From CAZABG01 sp964460985 (GTDB lineage Bacteria; Chlamydiota; Chlamydiia; Chlamydiales; Parachlamydiaceae), in assembly GCA_964460985.1 (NCBI GenBank), contig CAYWQX010000002.1, forward strand, positions 52,203 through 116,202: a stretch of DNA of 64,000 nucleotides, given 5' to 3'. Shown here piece by piece: positions 32,666 to 41,181 of the stretch (positions are counted from its first letter, which is position 1; the number at the start of each line of letters is the position of its first letter). The notes under the pieces were generated by a model. The model was not told the DNA's origin, did not search any database, and saw only the letters and a program-made list of their open reading frames with translations. The position numbers were made by a program, and so were the translations under genes.

Positions 32666-33766
32666 ATGAACACACTATTTATACGTATCCTGTTTGTCTT
32701 TCTCTCGGTTTTATTTCTAACGATTTACACGACGACCTCCGTTTCCGGCGGGTTTAATCTCACTAACTTGGCAATCGGATGGACGACGGGCATCGTCTTT
32801 GGCCTTGCGGTTCTCTCAACCGAAGTGATTTTTAGAAAATTTAATTTACGCGCCTTTATTATTGCAACACTTGGCCTTTTTTTCGGCTACCTGATGGGTC
32901 AAGGGATCCTTCTTCTCTTTGAGGCCGCTTTAAATTTATCTTCCCAACAAATCGAGATCGAAACGCTCAGCCTGATCAAAATCGCGATTTTCCTCCTTTC
33001 AGCTTATGCAGGAATGATGATGACAGCCCTTGGAGCGGATGAGATCTATCTTTCAATCCCCTTCTTTCGCTTTCAGCCGATGAATCAAAAAAAGAAAGAT
33101 TTGATTTTAGAAAACTCGATTCTTCTCGATCCCAGATTGCTCGATCTGGCCCACTCGGGCCTGGTTGATAATCAAGTCATCCTCCCCGGATTTGTCCTAA
33201 GGGATCTCATGAATCAGGCGGAGTCGCAAGATGAGAATATTCGCTACAAAGCCAAAAAAGGGCTCGAGATCGTCAAGAAGCTTGAAAACTATCCGGACCT
33301 AAAACTAAGAAAAGATGACACCGATTTCCACGATATCAAAGATAACTGCCAAAAACTCATCAAACTAGCTCGAACACTCGATGCGAACATCCTCACCGCT
33401 GACCTTACAAAAGTGCAAGTTTCATCGATTGAAGGGGTAAAAATCATCAATATCCATGTCCTTGCCAATGGATTGAAACCCATTACCCAATCGGGCGAGC
33501 AGATTGATGTAAAAATCCAGCGCTTCGGAAAAGAGGCAAGGCAAGGGGTTGGCTATCTTGAAGATGGGACCATGGTGGTTGTGAACGGCGGAGCCGATTT
33601 TATGGGTCAAACGATTCGCGCTTTCGTGCTTTCGGTCAAACACACTTCATCGGGAAGACTCGTTTTTTGCAACGCAAGCGACCCGGAAGAAAAGCTTTGC
33701 CATGCGATGGATACACTGGAGCCTTCACCAAGAAATTATTTCGTTTCAGAAGGACAGTATCCATGA
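32666..33766 (+). CDS. membrane-anchored PIN/TRAM-domain protein (YacL-like)
   Basis: A 366-residue protein. Residues about 5-120 hold four hydrophobic segments (ILFVFLSVLFLTIY; IGWTTGIVFGLAVL; FIIATLGLFFGYLMG; IAIFLLSAYAGMMM). A PIN nuclease-like domain follows (LENSILLDPRLLDLAHSGLVDNQVILPGFVLRDL, then NILTADLTK) with acidic residues at the usual positions, and a C-terminal TRAM domain (about 285-340, RFGKEARQGVGYLEDGTMVVVNGG). This is the YacL architecture, a predicted RNase. ATG 32666 follows the -10 by 9 nt. It overlaps acpS by ATGA. Confidence 0.85.
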   Translation: MNTLFIRILFVFLSVLFLTIYTTTSVSGGFNLTNLAIGWTTGIVFGLAVLSTEVIFRKFNLRAFIIATLGLFFGYLMGQGILLLFEAALNLSSQQIEIETLSLIKIAIFLLSAYAGMMMTALGADEIYLSIPFFRFQPMNQKKKDLILENSILLDPRLLDLAHSGLVDNQVILPGFVLRDLMNQAESQDENIRYKAKKGLEIVKKLENYPDLKLRKDDTDFHDIKDNCQKLIKLARTLDANILTADLTKVQVSSIEGVKIINIHVLANGLKPITQSGEQIDVKIQRFGKEARQGVGYLEDGTMVVVNGGADFMGQTIRAFVLSVKHTSSGRLVFCNASDPEEKLCHAMDTLEPSPRNYFVSEGQYP

Positions 33767-34125
33767 AGGGGCTCGGGTGTGATATTATCGAAGTCAGCCG
33801 CATCAAAGAGGTTTTAGAAAAACATGGGCAGCACTTTAAGGATCGCACCTTCACGAAAAGTGAACAGGCCTATTGCGACAGTAAAAGAGAGCCGGAGCGC
33901 CACTACGCAGCCCGTTTTGCCGCTAAAGAGGCGGTCGCTAAAGCGCTAGGCTGCGGATTTGGCAAGGAGCTCTCCTTTCTAGATATTGAAATATCGCGCA
34001 CTGAAACCGGAAAACCGCTGGCTGCCTTAACCGAGAGAGCAAAATCTCATCACAATGATCCCGATATTCTGATTTCTTTAAGCCACTGCAAAGAGTACGC
34101 TCAAGCCGTCGCCTTCATTTCTTAG
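33763..34125 (+). CDS. acpS: holo-[acyl-carrier-protein] synthase
   Basis: A 120-residue AcpS that transfers 4'-phosphopantetheine from CoA to AcpP (encoded at 47105). The Mg-binding GLGCDIIEVSRI (residues 3-14, Asp at 7) and the second signature AARFAAKEAVAKALG (about 46-60, Glu at the metal site) are intact. AAGGA precedes ATG 33763; longer upstream reading frames overlap the PIN/TRAM gene. It overlaps that gene by ATGA and overlaps the convergent gene at 34115 by 11 bp. Confidence 0.94.
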   Translation: MKGLGCDIIEVSRIKEVLEKHGQHFKDRTFTKSEQAYCDSKREPERHYAARFAAKEAVAKALGCGFGKELSFLDIEISRTETGKPLAALTERAKSHHNDPDILISLSHCKEYAQAVAFIS

Positions 34126-34630
34126 CCCCTAAGACCGAATTCCACAGCTGCACAATTTTATAAGGCCTAAAATGGTAGTCGATTCGATCCATGTAAGTTT
34201 TCTCATCGATCGTTTGGGTCAGATCTTCTCCAATCAATTTTTCAAGTCCCCTGATCGCTCTGATTTCGTTCAAAAGACGTAGTTTTTCACTATCCGGCAC
34301 AAATCCGTACGGTTTGTTTGGAGGACTCACCGCCTCGTTTAATTTGGCTTGCAGCTCGTCAAGAAAGGGTTTTAATTTTTCTCGACTGACAGGCCTTACG
34401 AATTCTAAATTTTTAGTGACTTCAACCATCAGCTTCTCTAGCAGCTTATTGAGTATTTCGACCTTTCCGATCTTTAACAGATAGATAGCTTGTTGCTGTT
34501 CTTGAAAAAGGACATTGTAATCATTGAGAAGCTTTTGAGGGTTTATGGCATCCTGAGGAGTTGCCAGTTTAGGCCGAGCAGGTGGAGGGGCCTCGTCAGC
34601 TCCTACGAACGCTTTAACCAGCCACGCCAT
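34115..34630 (-). CDS. hypothetical soluble protein
   Basis: A 171-residue, helical, Lys/Glu/Leu-rich protein of unknown function with a Pro-rich segment (DEAPPPARPKLATP, residues 12-25). No signal peptide is evident. The strong AGGAGG 4 nt before ATG supports it as a real gene. It converges on acpS with 11 bp of overlap. No family is recognised. Confidence 0.6.
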   Translation of the reverse strand: MAWLVKAFVGADEAPPPARPKLATPQDAINPQKLLNDYNVLFQEQQQAIYLLKIGKVEILNKLLEKLMVEVTKNLEFVRPVSREKLKPFLDELQAKLNEAVSPPNKPYGFVPDSEKLRLLNEIRAIRGLEKLIGEDLTQTIDEKTYMDRIDYHFRPYKIVQLWNSVLGAKK

Positions 34631-34699
34631 ACTGCCTCCTTAATATTTCTCGAAAATACAGCTTTCCACCCATTTTGTGAATAGCCACGCGTTCAAATT

Positions 34700-35434
34700 C
34701 TATAGGCAAAGAGGAAGTTGAACAGAAGCTTCGATACGAGTGGTCATGGGATAATCGCGATGGTAAACTGTCTGAATAAATCCTACCTTATAGATGTCGT
34801 AGCGCCACTCAAAGCCTAGTGCTACCTCCCGATAATTGACATGGGCGTAGCCATCAAAAGGGCGAAGAGGATGGTTGCCAAACCCGCTCAAAGTATTCAA
34901 GAAAATAGCTCCCCGTCCGCACTCAAAAAAATTTCTTTCATACTCAAAATGAGAGCTCATCCAAGCCGAGCTTTTGTTCGCCATCCCGACGGTTAAAAGA
35001 GCCCAATAACGATCACACCAAAACCGATCGCCATTTTCTTTCCCAAGGATAAGATGAAACTCTGCCATGGTAGAGCCCGGATCAAAGAGAGCTAAATCTC
35101 TTTTGGCTTGAGATTGAGGAAAGGAAAGGGTCATCCCCCCAAGAACGGTTAACGGATCGCCTATAGCGTCGTTCATAAAACGATAAAGTCCGTTAAAACG
35201 GGCCGCCTCAAAAAAATAGCCGTGCTGTTGGGTTCTTGCCGTGTCAAACTCGATTTCAGCTTTAATATCGGTCCAAACGGTTGTCTTAAAGGAGAGATCG
35301 GCATTAAGTGCATGCGCTTGACCTGCTTTTACACCTGCCTTGAGTTCGGTTTGGATATTTAAAATTTCATCCAGCCATGGGCTATAGTCTATAGCACTTA
35401 AAGCAAAAGGGATCAAAAGAAGCCAGCGAATCAT
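34700..35434 (-). CDS. exported, beta-rich hypothetical protein
   Basis: A 244-residue protein with a short signal peptide (residues 1-14, IRWLLLIPFALSA). The remainder shows alternating hydrophobic/aromatic strands (HGYFFEAARFNGLYRF; VALGFEWRYDIYKVGFIQTVYHRDYPMTTRIEASVQLPL) typical of outer-membrane beta-barrels and ends in a hydrophobic strand. No known family. Its start overlaps the trxB stop by ATGA, so it is expressed with thioredoxin reductase, a pairing with no obvious functional explanation beyond a possible need for redox control of its four cysteines. Confidence 0.6.
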   Translation of the reverse strand: MIRWLLLIPFALSAIDYSPWLDEILNIQTELKAGVKAGQAHALNADLSFKTTVWTDIKAEIEFDTARTQQHGYFFEAARFNGLYRFMNDAIGDPLTVLGGMTLSFPQSQAKRDLALFDPGSTMAEFHLILGKENGDRFWCDRYWALLTVGMANKSSAWMSSHFEYERNFFECGRGAIFLNTLSGFGNHPLRPFDGYAHVNYREVALGFEWRYDIYKVGFIQTVYHRDYPMTTRIEASVQLPLCL

Positions 35435-36381
35435 TCGATCCCCCTGGCAGACAGATATCTTTCAGCTTCCAAGGCAGCCATGCAACCGGAGCCTGCCGCT
35501 GTGATCGCTTGCCTATAGACATGATCTTGCACATCGCCTGCTGCGAAAACACCCGGAATTTCGGTCGCAGAGCTTCCGGGAACGACTTTAATATATCCGT
35601 TATCGTGAAGAGGAACCTGCCCCATCAAAAAGGCGGTATTAGGGGTGTGACCCACAGCAAAAAAGAGGCCGGCAGCCTCCATTTTCTTTTTCTCGCCGGT
35701 CACAACGTTTTTAATATTCACCGAGCGAACCACGGTATCTCCTTCAACCGATTCCACCACGCTATTCCATAAAATCTCAATTTTTGGGTTGTTAAAGGCT
35801 CTTTCCTGCATAATTTTAGAAGCTCTTAAAGAATCCCTTCGGTGGACGAGATACACTTTACTGCCGAATTTCGTCAAAAAGGTGGCCTCCTCCACGGCGG
35901 AGTCCCCGCCCCCTATCACAAAGAGAGGTTTATTTCTAAAAATGGGGGCAGCTCCATCACAGACGGCGCACGCTGTGACCCCTTTTTGCCAGAATTGATC
36001 ATCCTGAGTGCCCGGAATGTCCAGGCGATTGGCTGTAGCTCCTGTTGCGATAATTACCGTATCGGCCTCATAAGAGCGCGAGCTTCCGTGGATGACGAAG
36101 GGCTGTTTACTCAAGTCCACACTGGTCACATCTTCTGTAAAAAGCTCCGTTCCAAATTTTTCTGCCTGCTTTCGGCAAGCATAAACTAGCTCAGGCCCTG
36201 TAATTCCATCGGGAAAACCGGGAAAATTCTCAACTTCTGTGGTAGTCATGAGCTGTCCGCCTGCAGGCCCTGAAAAGAAACCTTCAAAAAGAACGGGCTT
36301 CAAATTAGCCCTTGCCGCGTAGATAGCTGCCGTATAGCCTGCCGGACCCGACCCAATAATGACGACTTTTCTTCTTTCCAT
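35431..36381 (-). CDS. trxB: thioredoxin reductase
   Basis: A 316-residue flavoprotein that reduces thioredoxin with NADPH. The FAD-binding GSGPAGYTAAIYAAR is at residues 10-24, the redox-active CAVC at 138-141, the NADPH-binding GGGDSAVEEA near residue 158 and the C-terminal FAAGDVQD. AGAGGA lies before the ATG. A candidate promoter with TTGAAC and TAGTAA lies in the gap shared with the divergent NTT-HEAT gene. In chlamydiae, disulfide chemistry of the Cys-rich envelope makes this enzyme relevant. Confidence 0.96.
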   Translation of the reverse strand: MERRKVVIIGSGPAGYTAAIYAARANLKPVLFEGFFSGPAGGQLMTTTEVENFPGFPDGITGPELVYACRKQAEKFGTELFTEDVTSVDLSKQPFVIHGSSRSYEADTVIIATGATANRLDIPGTQDDQFWQKGVTACAVCDGAAPIFRNKPLFVIGGGDSAVEEATFLTKFGSKVYLVHRRDSLRASKIMQERAFNNPKIEILWNSVVESVEGDTVVRSVNIKNVVTGEKKKMEAAGLFFAVGHTPNTAFLMGQVPLHDNGYIKVVPGSSATEIPGVFAAGDVQDHVYRQAITAAGSGCMAALEAERYLSARGIE

Positions 36382-36428
36382 GAATTCCTCTTACTAAATA
36401 GGAGATCTTACTCGTTCAAGATTTTTTA

Positions 36429-36457
36429 TTGCAGGTCATTTCGTTAGAACCCATAAT
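36429..36457 (+). promoter_or_regulatory. promoter of the NTT-HEAT cassette
   Basis: TTGCAG (36429-36434), 17-nt spacer, CATAAT (36452-36457). The predicted transcription start is about 36464-36465, at the ATG itself, and no Shine-Dalgarno precedes the ATG, implying a leaderless message for the first gene of the cassette. Confidence 0.6.
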
Positions 36458-36464
36458 ATTTCTC

Positions 36465-39260
36465 ATGGCAGCTCTTTTTAGAAAATGGTTCAACCTTTTC
36501 CCGGGCGAAGAGAAAAGTGCGGGGCTCTTTGCCCTGCTTGCTTTTTTGTGGGCAGTGGCTGTGACCTCCGGGCTTAAGTTTGCAGACGCTCTCTTTCTGA
36601 TTCACATTGGATCGGATATGCTTCCCCTTGCCTATTCGATCTCTGCCGGCTGCATGATCTTAATCGCCTCTCTTTTGATCTATGGATTCCACCATTTTGA
36701 AGCCCATAAGATTTTTATTTCAGCCCTGTTAATGGGGGTTCTTTTTTATTCCTTTGCCTTTGTTGCTTTTTCCTACAAAATCGGCTTGAACTCCGACTGG
36801 ATGTGGTACCTTTTAAGGGTTTTTGGATCGATTAACTTTGCCGTGATTGTGACTTGCTTCTGGACTTTTCTTGACCAATATTTCCACCTCCAAGACGCCA
36901 AACGATTGTTTAGTTTATTCAGCTCGATGATATTTCTTGGGATTGCGACCACCGGTTTTATCATGCTGATGGGCTTGATTGAATTTCAAACGCTCTCTCT
37001 TTTAATCGCGATCACCCTTTCTTGCACAATTCTTTTAATTTTAAATATTCAACGAACTCTTAAGCCGGTCTACGACGAGTCAGCCTTCGATCATGATACA
37101 GGCTCTTATAGCGACTCGATCAGCTCCTTTATCCAATCGATTTTATCGTCTAAGTTTACGCTCCTTTTAATGTGCTCGAATATCTTGATCTATCTGCTAC
37201 TTGTGACCACAGAGTACAACTACTTTGCCACTTTTTCCGAGACGTTTCACCAAAGCGATGTGGTAATAGGCGATGAGGCGGACGCTAAACTGACTTTGTT
37301 TTTAGGCAAAGCCTTAGCATGTGTAAGTGTTACAAATCTTCTCTTCGGCCTGTTTTTCTACAGCCGCCTGCTCAGAAGATTTGGTATTCAGTCGCTGTTG
37401 CCGATCACTCCGGTTTTGCTGATTATCACCTATGTGGGCTGGCAGATAGGCCCTCCCCTTTATTTTGCTCTCCTCGGCTATTTTGTGGTTGAAGGCACGC
37501 TCTATGTGATCGATGATTCCAACTTTAACCTTCTCTTAAATGCCGTTCCGACAAGATTAAAAAATAAAATCCGCATTTGCATCGAATCATTTTTTGAGCC
37601 GATCGGAACGATGCTTTCAGCTCTTCTCTTATCGCTGAATTTAATTGATTCAAAGCTGCTTGGCCTCCTTTTAGCCTGTTTGCTTCTGGTTGTGGTCTGG
37701 TTTTTGAAAGCCAATTATTTAAAGGCGATTTATAAAAATCTCTCCAATAACGCGATTCCCTTCGGGAAAAAAGCCTTTCAATGGCTTCAGTCTTTTAATA
37801 AAAAAGATCGTAAAAGCTCAGAGTCTCGCCTGCTTGCCATCTTAAGGCAAGGCGATCCCCTCTCGAAACAGTTTGCAATGGAGTGTCTTACAGAGATGGA
37901 AGATCGCTCCATTTTACAAAAATTAATTTATGAAATCGACGATCTCGATTTAGAGCAAAAAGTTCATTTCATGAGGCTGATGGCAGACACCGATCTGCAG
38001 CAAGATATCCGGGTGATTGAGCTTGCCCAAAAATGGATGCACGAAACGAACGACCCTCTTTTCTTAAGCGAGCTCTACTGGTTTTTAAGTAAGCAAGGCT
38101 TGATTCATCCCGATCAAATGGTAGCAGAACTTAAATCCCCTCACATTAAAACACGGGCAGCCGCGATCCTCTCTTTAAAAATTGCCAATGCCGATCTGGA
38201 CCCCGAAGAGGTGTGGAAAAACAAAGTTAAAGCGGCCGATGAGATTCACCTACTTTTAAATGACGAGGATCCTTATGCCAGAATAATGGGTTTAAAGATT
38301 CTCTCCATGGATGCGGCTCAATCGGATATTGAAATCGCTCTCTCTTATTTAAATGAAGAGAAGGATGAAGTGGTCAGGCAAGCGTCTAAAACAATTTCTA
38401 AAATCGCTGATCAAAAATCGGTGAAATATGCCCCAAGGATTGCACAGGCGATTATTGAGATTGATGACAAACAAGCTCGCCTGAATCTGATCGAGGCGCT
38501 GCGTCAAATCGGCGACACTTCGATCATCGAGCCCCTTATCACCGAATCTACCCACCTAAGACCGCAAGAGAAGAGAAATTTAGAAGAGATGATTGCATCG
38601 ATGGGGCTTAAAAATATCCCCTTGCTCATCTCTCTTTTGAGAGACCAGACTCTTCCGCACAACTGCAGGCTGATTGCCGGAAAAGTGCTTGGCAGAATCG
38701 CTGTGTTCCAGCTAAGAGCGCAGCTTGAAACGATCCTAAAGCCGGAAATCGAGAGAGCTTTTTTCTATTTTTATCACTACCATACGGTTCAAAAGAGAAA
38801 CCCCGATCTCGACTTATCCCTTATGGAAGATGCCCTGCGGTCAGGCTATTTTTCTGTTCTGGATTTTATCATTCAAGTGCTTGGAGTGGCAGGCGAGCTT
38901 GAAGATTGCGAGCTTCTTTCGCGATCGATGAGAAGCCAAAACTTGAAACTCCGCTCGCAAGTGGTAGAGACCCTTGAAAAAACCTCCGAGCCGAAAATCT
39001 TCAGGCTTTTAAAGCCCCTTTTAGAAGAGGCGCCTGTCGAAATAAAACTTCTCAATTATGTCCGTCTTGGCGGGAAACCCTTGAATTTCAGCGAGCTTCT
39101 TTTTAAAATGGAGCGCTCGCCCTCTCTCGGTGATGAGATTGTAGCCTACACCTATATGCAGAAGTTGAATATAGGCGGATGGAAAACCGCTTTAAAGAAG
39201 CATATGACCTCATCCGAGCCCATTTTTAAACACTTTGCTTTCGAGTTATTAGATTCATGA
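36465..39260 (+). CDS. NTT (ATP/ADP carrier)-like membrane protein fused to HEAT repeats
   Basis: A 931-residue protein in two halves. Residues about 1-430 hold some 11-12 hydrophobic segments with an NTT/ATP:ADP-antiporter look (LFRKWFNLFPGEEKSAGLFALLAFLW at the start, RVFGSINFAVIVTCFWTFLDQYF near 120, a cytoplasmic LKNKIRICIESFFEPIGTMLS near 365). Residues about 450-930 are HEAT-like helical repeats (LKSPHIKTRAAAILSLKIA, NDEDPYARIMGLKIL, EKDEVVRQASKTISKIA). NTT-HEAT fusions are known in chlamydiae and other bacteria, in some cases with a cNMP-binding domain, here on the next gene. Transport is not demonstrated; a sensor role is possible. Confidence 0.8.
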   Translation: MAALFRKWFNLFPGEEKSAGLFALLAFLWAVAVTSGLKFADALFLIHIGSDMLPLAYSISAGCMILIASLLIYGFHHFEAHKIFISALLMGVLFYSFAFVAFSYKIGLNSDWMWYLLRVFGSINFAVIVTCFWTFLDQYFHLQDAKRLFSLFSSMIFLGIATTGFIMLMGLIEFQTLSLLIAITLSCTILLILNIQRTLKPVYDESAFDHDTGSYSDSISSFIQSILSSKFTLLLMCSNILIYLLLVTTEYNYFATFSETFHQSDVVIGDEADAKLTLFLGKALACVSVTNLLFGLFFYSRLLRRFGIQSLLPITPVLLIITYVGWQIGPPLYFALLGYFVVEGTLYVIDDSNFNLLLNAVPTRLKNKIRICIESFFEPIGTMLSALLLSLNLIDSKLLGLLLACLLLVVVWFLKANYLKAIYKNLSNNAIPFGKKAFQWLQSFNKKDRKSSESRLLAILRQGDPLSKQFAMECLTEMEDRSILQKLIYEIDDLDLEQKVHFMRLMADTDLQQDIRVIELAQKWMHETNDPLFLSELYWFLSKQGLIHPDQMVAELKSPHIKTRAAAILSLKIANADLDPEEVWKNKVKAADEIHLLLNDEDPYARIMGLKILSMDAAQSDIEIALSYLNEEKDEVVRQASKTISKIADQKSVKYAPRIAQAIIEIDDKQARLNLIEALRQIGDTSIIEPLITESTHLRPQEKRNLEEMIASMGLKNIPLLISLLRDQTLPHNCRLIAGKVLGRIAVFQLRAQLETILKPEIERAFFYFYHYHTVQKRNPDLDLSLMEDALRSGYFSVLDFIIQVLGVAGELEDCELLSRSMRSQNLKLRSQVVETLEKTSEPKIFRLLKPLLEEAPVEIKLLNYVRLGGKPLNFSELLFKMERSPSLGDEIVAYTYMQKLNIGGWKTALKKHMTSSEPIFKHFAFELLDS

Positions 39261-39670
39261 AAAAATTAGGATTAATCGATAAAGCTTTTTTATTAAAGAG
39301 AACCCCCCTCTTTGCCACGCTTGATTTAGATTTAATCCTGACTTGCGCAGACAAATTAGGAATCAGCACCTTTGAGACGGATGAGATAATATTCGAAAAA
39401 GGGGAGGAGGCGCACCGGATGTTTTTCATCGCTAAAGGACAAATCAGGTTAGAAGACGAATCCAAACAAGTCCTTCTTAAGGGCCTTGATTTTTTTGGCG
39501 ATGAGTCGCTGTTTAATGAAAAACCGAGAAGCTATCGAGCAGTAGCTGTAGAACCCTCTACGCTTCTCACCCTTTCCAAAACAAACCTTCTTACGATTAT
39601 CTCTGAAAGCCCAAGCGTTGCGGTTGGCCTGCTTCAAGTCTATGCCCAAGAAGCGAGGTTTTTAAAATGA
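39257..39670 (+). CDS. stand-alone cyclic-nucleotide-binding-domain protein
   Basis: A 137-residue CNB-fold protein with no helix-turn-helix. The beta-roll is shown by IIFEKGEEAHRMFFIAKGQIRLE (about 48-70) and the phosphate-binding cassette by FFGDESLFNEKPRSYRAVAVE (about 86-106), with the conserved Arg in the PRSYRA position and the acidic residue of GDES in place of GE. It overlaps the NTT-HEAT gene upstream and the RsbU-like gene downstream by ATGA. In other lineages the same domain is fused to the NTT-HEAT protein. Its ligand (cAMP or other) is unknown. Confidence 0.85.
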   Translation: MKKLGLIDKAFLLKRTPLFATLDLDLILTCADKLGISTFETDEIIFEKGEEAHRMFFIAKGQIRLEDESKQVLLKGLDFFGDESLFNEKPRSYRAVAVEPSTLLTLSKTNLLTIISESPSVAVGLLQVYAQEARFLK

Positions 39671-41130
39671 CAAAAATTCGGACCCGCCTTCTGGCATGGC
39701 TTTTGCCTCCCCTGATAGCATTTATCGCCTTGATCTCCACTTTTTTCTACCTAAATTGGTATAAGGAGATTCAAGAAAGCTTTAAAGATGACCTTGAAGC
39801 GATCGTCATTTCAGTCAGCAAATTAGTAGATCCTGATGCAATTAAGTGGATTAAAGAGAATCGGGATGCGGAGACGATTAATAATCCGATATACAAAGAT
39901 CTCAGCCAGAAACTAAACGATATAAGAAACAGTCTTCCGATCGCGAGTTTATACATTGTTTCTATCGAAGAGGTAAAACCGGGCGAGGCCGTCTTCCCTG
40001 ACCTGCCTGAAAGCGAGTTTAATCCTGTCAACCAGGGAGATAATCCCAAATTCGCATACAGACAAGTCTACCTCATCGATTCTGCCGGCAAAAACAATTT
40101 TCCTGTAGACTTTGCCGAATCGAACGAGGCGAGCGTATATAATTCTCGTAAACCTCTCATCACACCTATTTACCAGGGCCTTTCCACCTCAGAAAATTTT
40201 ATGAGCGGCTACGCCCCGATTCTTGATCAATCGGGTGAAGTGATCGCCCTGGTGGGGGCTGATTTAAACCTTAATCTCTTTGAAAGAAACTTAAAAAGAG
40301 CGCTGCTTCTAATTGTCTTAAGCGGCTTGCTTACGATTTTTTTAGTCATTGCCGCCTCAAGTTTTATCGCCTATAAAATCACGCAGCCGGTTCAAAAGCT
40401 GAAAGATGCCGCCATGGTTTTAGCCTCCGGAGAATACAACGATAAAATTGACATCAAAGGCCCTAAAGAGATTGTAGAGCTTGCCTCAACCCTTAACACG
40501 ATGAGAGAGTGTCTGATTGATAATATGTCCCGTCTTACCAACTATCAAGCGGCCCAAAACAAGCTTTATGGAGAGTATGAATGCGCGGAAATGCTGCAAA
40601 ACGAGATGCTGGCAAAAGAGGCTGAGAAAGTAGATGGCCCTTTTAAAATGAAAGTCCTTAAACTTGAATCCTCCGATCCTGTGGGACTTAAACTGAACAT
40701 AACCCCCTCCAATGGATTGATGCTGCATATCGAAGAGGCCAAAAAACCGGGATTTGCCGGTATCTACGAAATGCTCAATCAACCCGGAATCGGACCCCAC
40801 CTCAACCTTGCCATCTCAAATGAGGGCAAAATTAAATTTGAATCGAAAGGAGCTCCCGATCCCCTTTTATGGTCTACCCGGTTGAATCGATTTATCCCTT
40901 TAACCGAACCGATGCAGTCGGGCGATTTCCTGCTCCTCATTAACACGGGGATGAACCGTCAAATGCCCCATGCGATTGCTCTGAAAGACTGGTTTCAAAA
41001 AGTTCTAAAACACTTTTCCAAGGAGGGTCTGGATTTGACTCAGGCGATGCTTGAATCCGAGCTTAACTTCCTCGCCAAGAAACAGTTAAATCACGAAGAT
41101 ATAAAAATTATTATTGTACACAAATCTTGA
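39667..41130 (+). CDS. membrane sensor with HAMP and degenerate PP2C (RsbU-like) domain
   Basis: A 487-residue protein. Membrane helices lie at about 9-30 and 216-240, enclosing an extracytoplasmic sensor region (31-215); a HAMP domain follows (about 238-290, YKITQPVQKLKDAAMVLASGEY). Residues about 300-487 resemble the second half of a SpoIIE/RsbU PP2C phosphatase (KGAPDPLLW, SGDFLLLINTG, NHEDIKIIIVH). The usual Mg-binding residues are changed: TDG reads NTG, the DD near the C terminus reads ED, and the GDVSGHG motif is absent, so catalysis is doubtful. It ends the cassette with the CNB and NTT-HEAT genes. Confidence 0.78.
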   Translation: MTKIRTRLLAWLLPPLIAFIALISTFFYLNWYKEIQESFKDDLEAIVISVSKLVDPDAIKWIKENRDAETINNPIYKDLSQKLNDIRNSLPIASLYIVSIEEVKPGEAVFPDLPESEFNPVNQGDNPKFAYRQVYLIDSAGKNNFPVDFAESNEASVYNSRKPLITPIYQGLSTSENFMSGYAPILDQSGEVIALVGADLNLNLFERNLKRALLLIVLSGLLTIFLVIAASSFIAYKITQPVQKLKDAAMVLASGEYNDKIDIKGPKEIVELASTLNTMRECLIDNMSRLTNYQAAQNKLYGEYECAEMLQNEMLAKEAEKVDGPFKMKVLKLESSDPVGLKLNITPSNGLMLHIEEAKKPGFAGIYEMLNQPGIGPHLNLAISNEGKIKFESKGAPDPLLWSTRLNRFIPLTEPMQSGDFLLLINTGMNRQMPHAIALKDWFQKVLKHFSKEGLDLTQAMLESELNFLAKKQLNHEDIKIIIVHKS

Positions 41131-41155
41131 CATTGAGTTTTTTTCGTGAGATAAT
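41127..41155 (+). promoter_or_regulatory. promoter of the sodium symporter gene
   Basis: TTGACA (41127-41132), 17-nt spacer, GATAAT (41150-41155), followed by AGGA 5 nt before the ATG at 41182. The -35 box overlaps the end of the RsbU-like gene (stop at 41130), so the symporter is transcribed separately from the cassette. Confidence 0.8.
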
Positions 41156-41181
41156 CTCTCACAATTTTAGGTAGGATCGGC

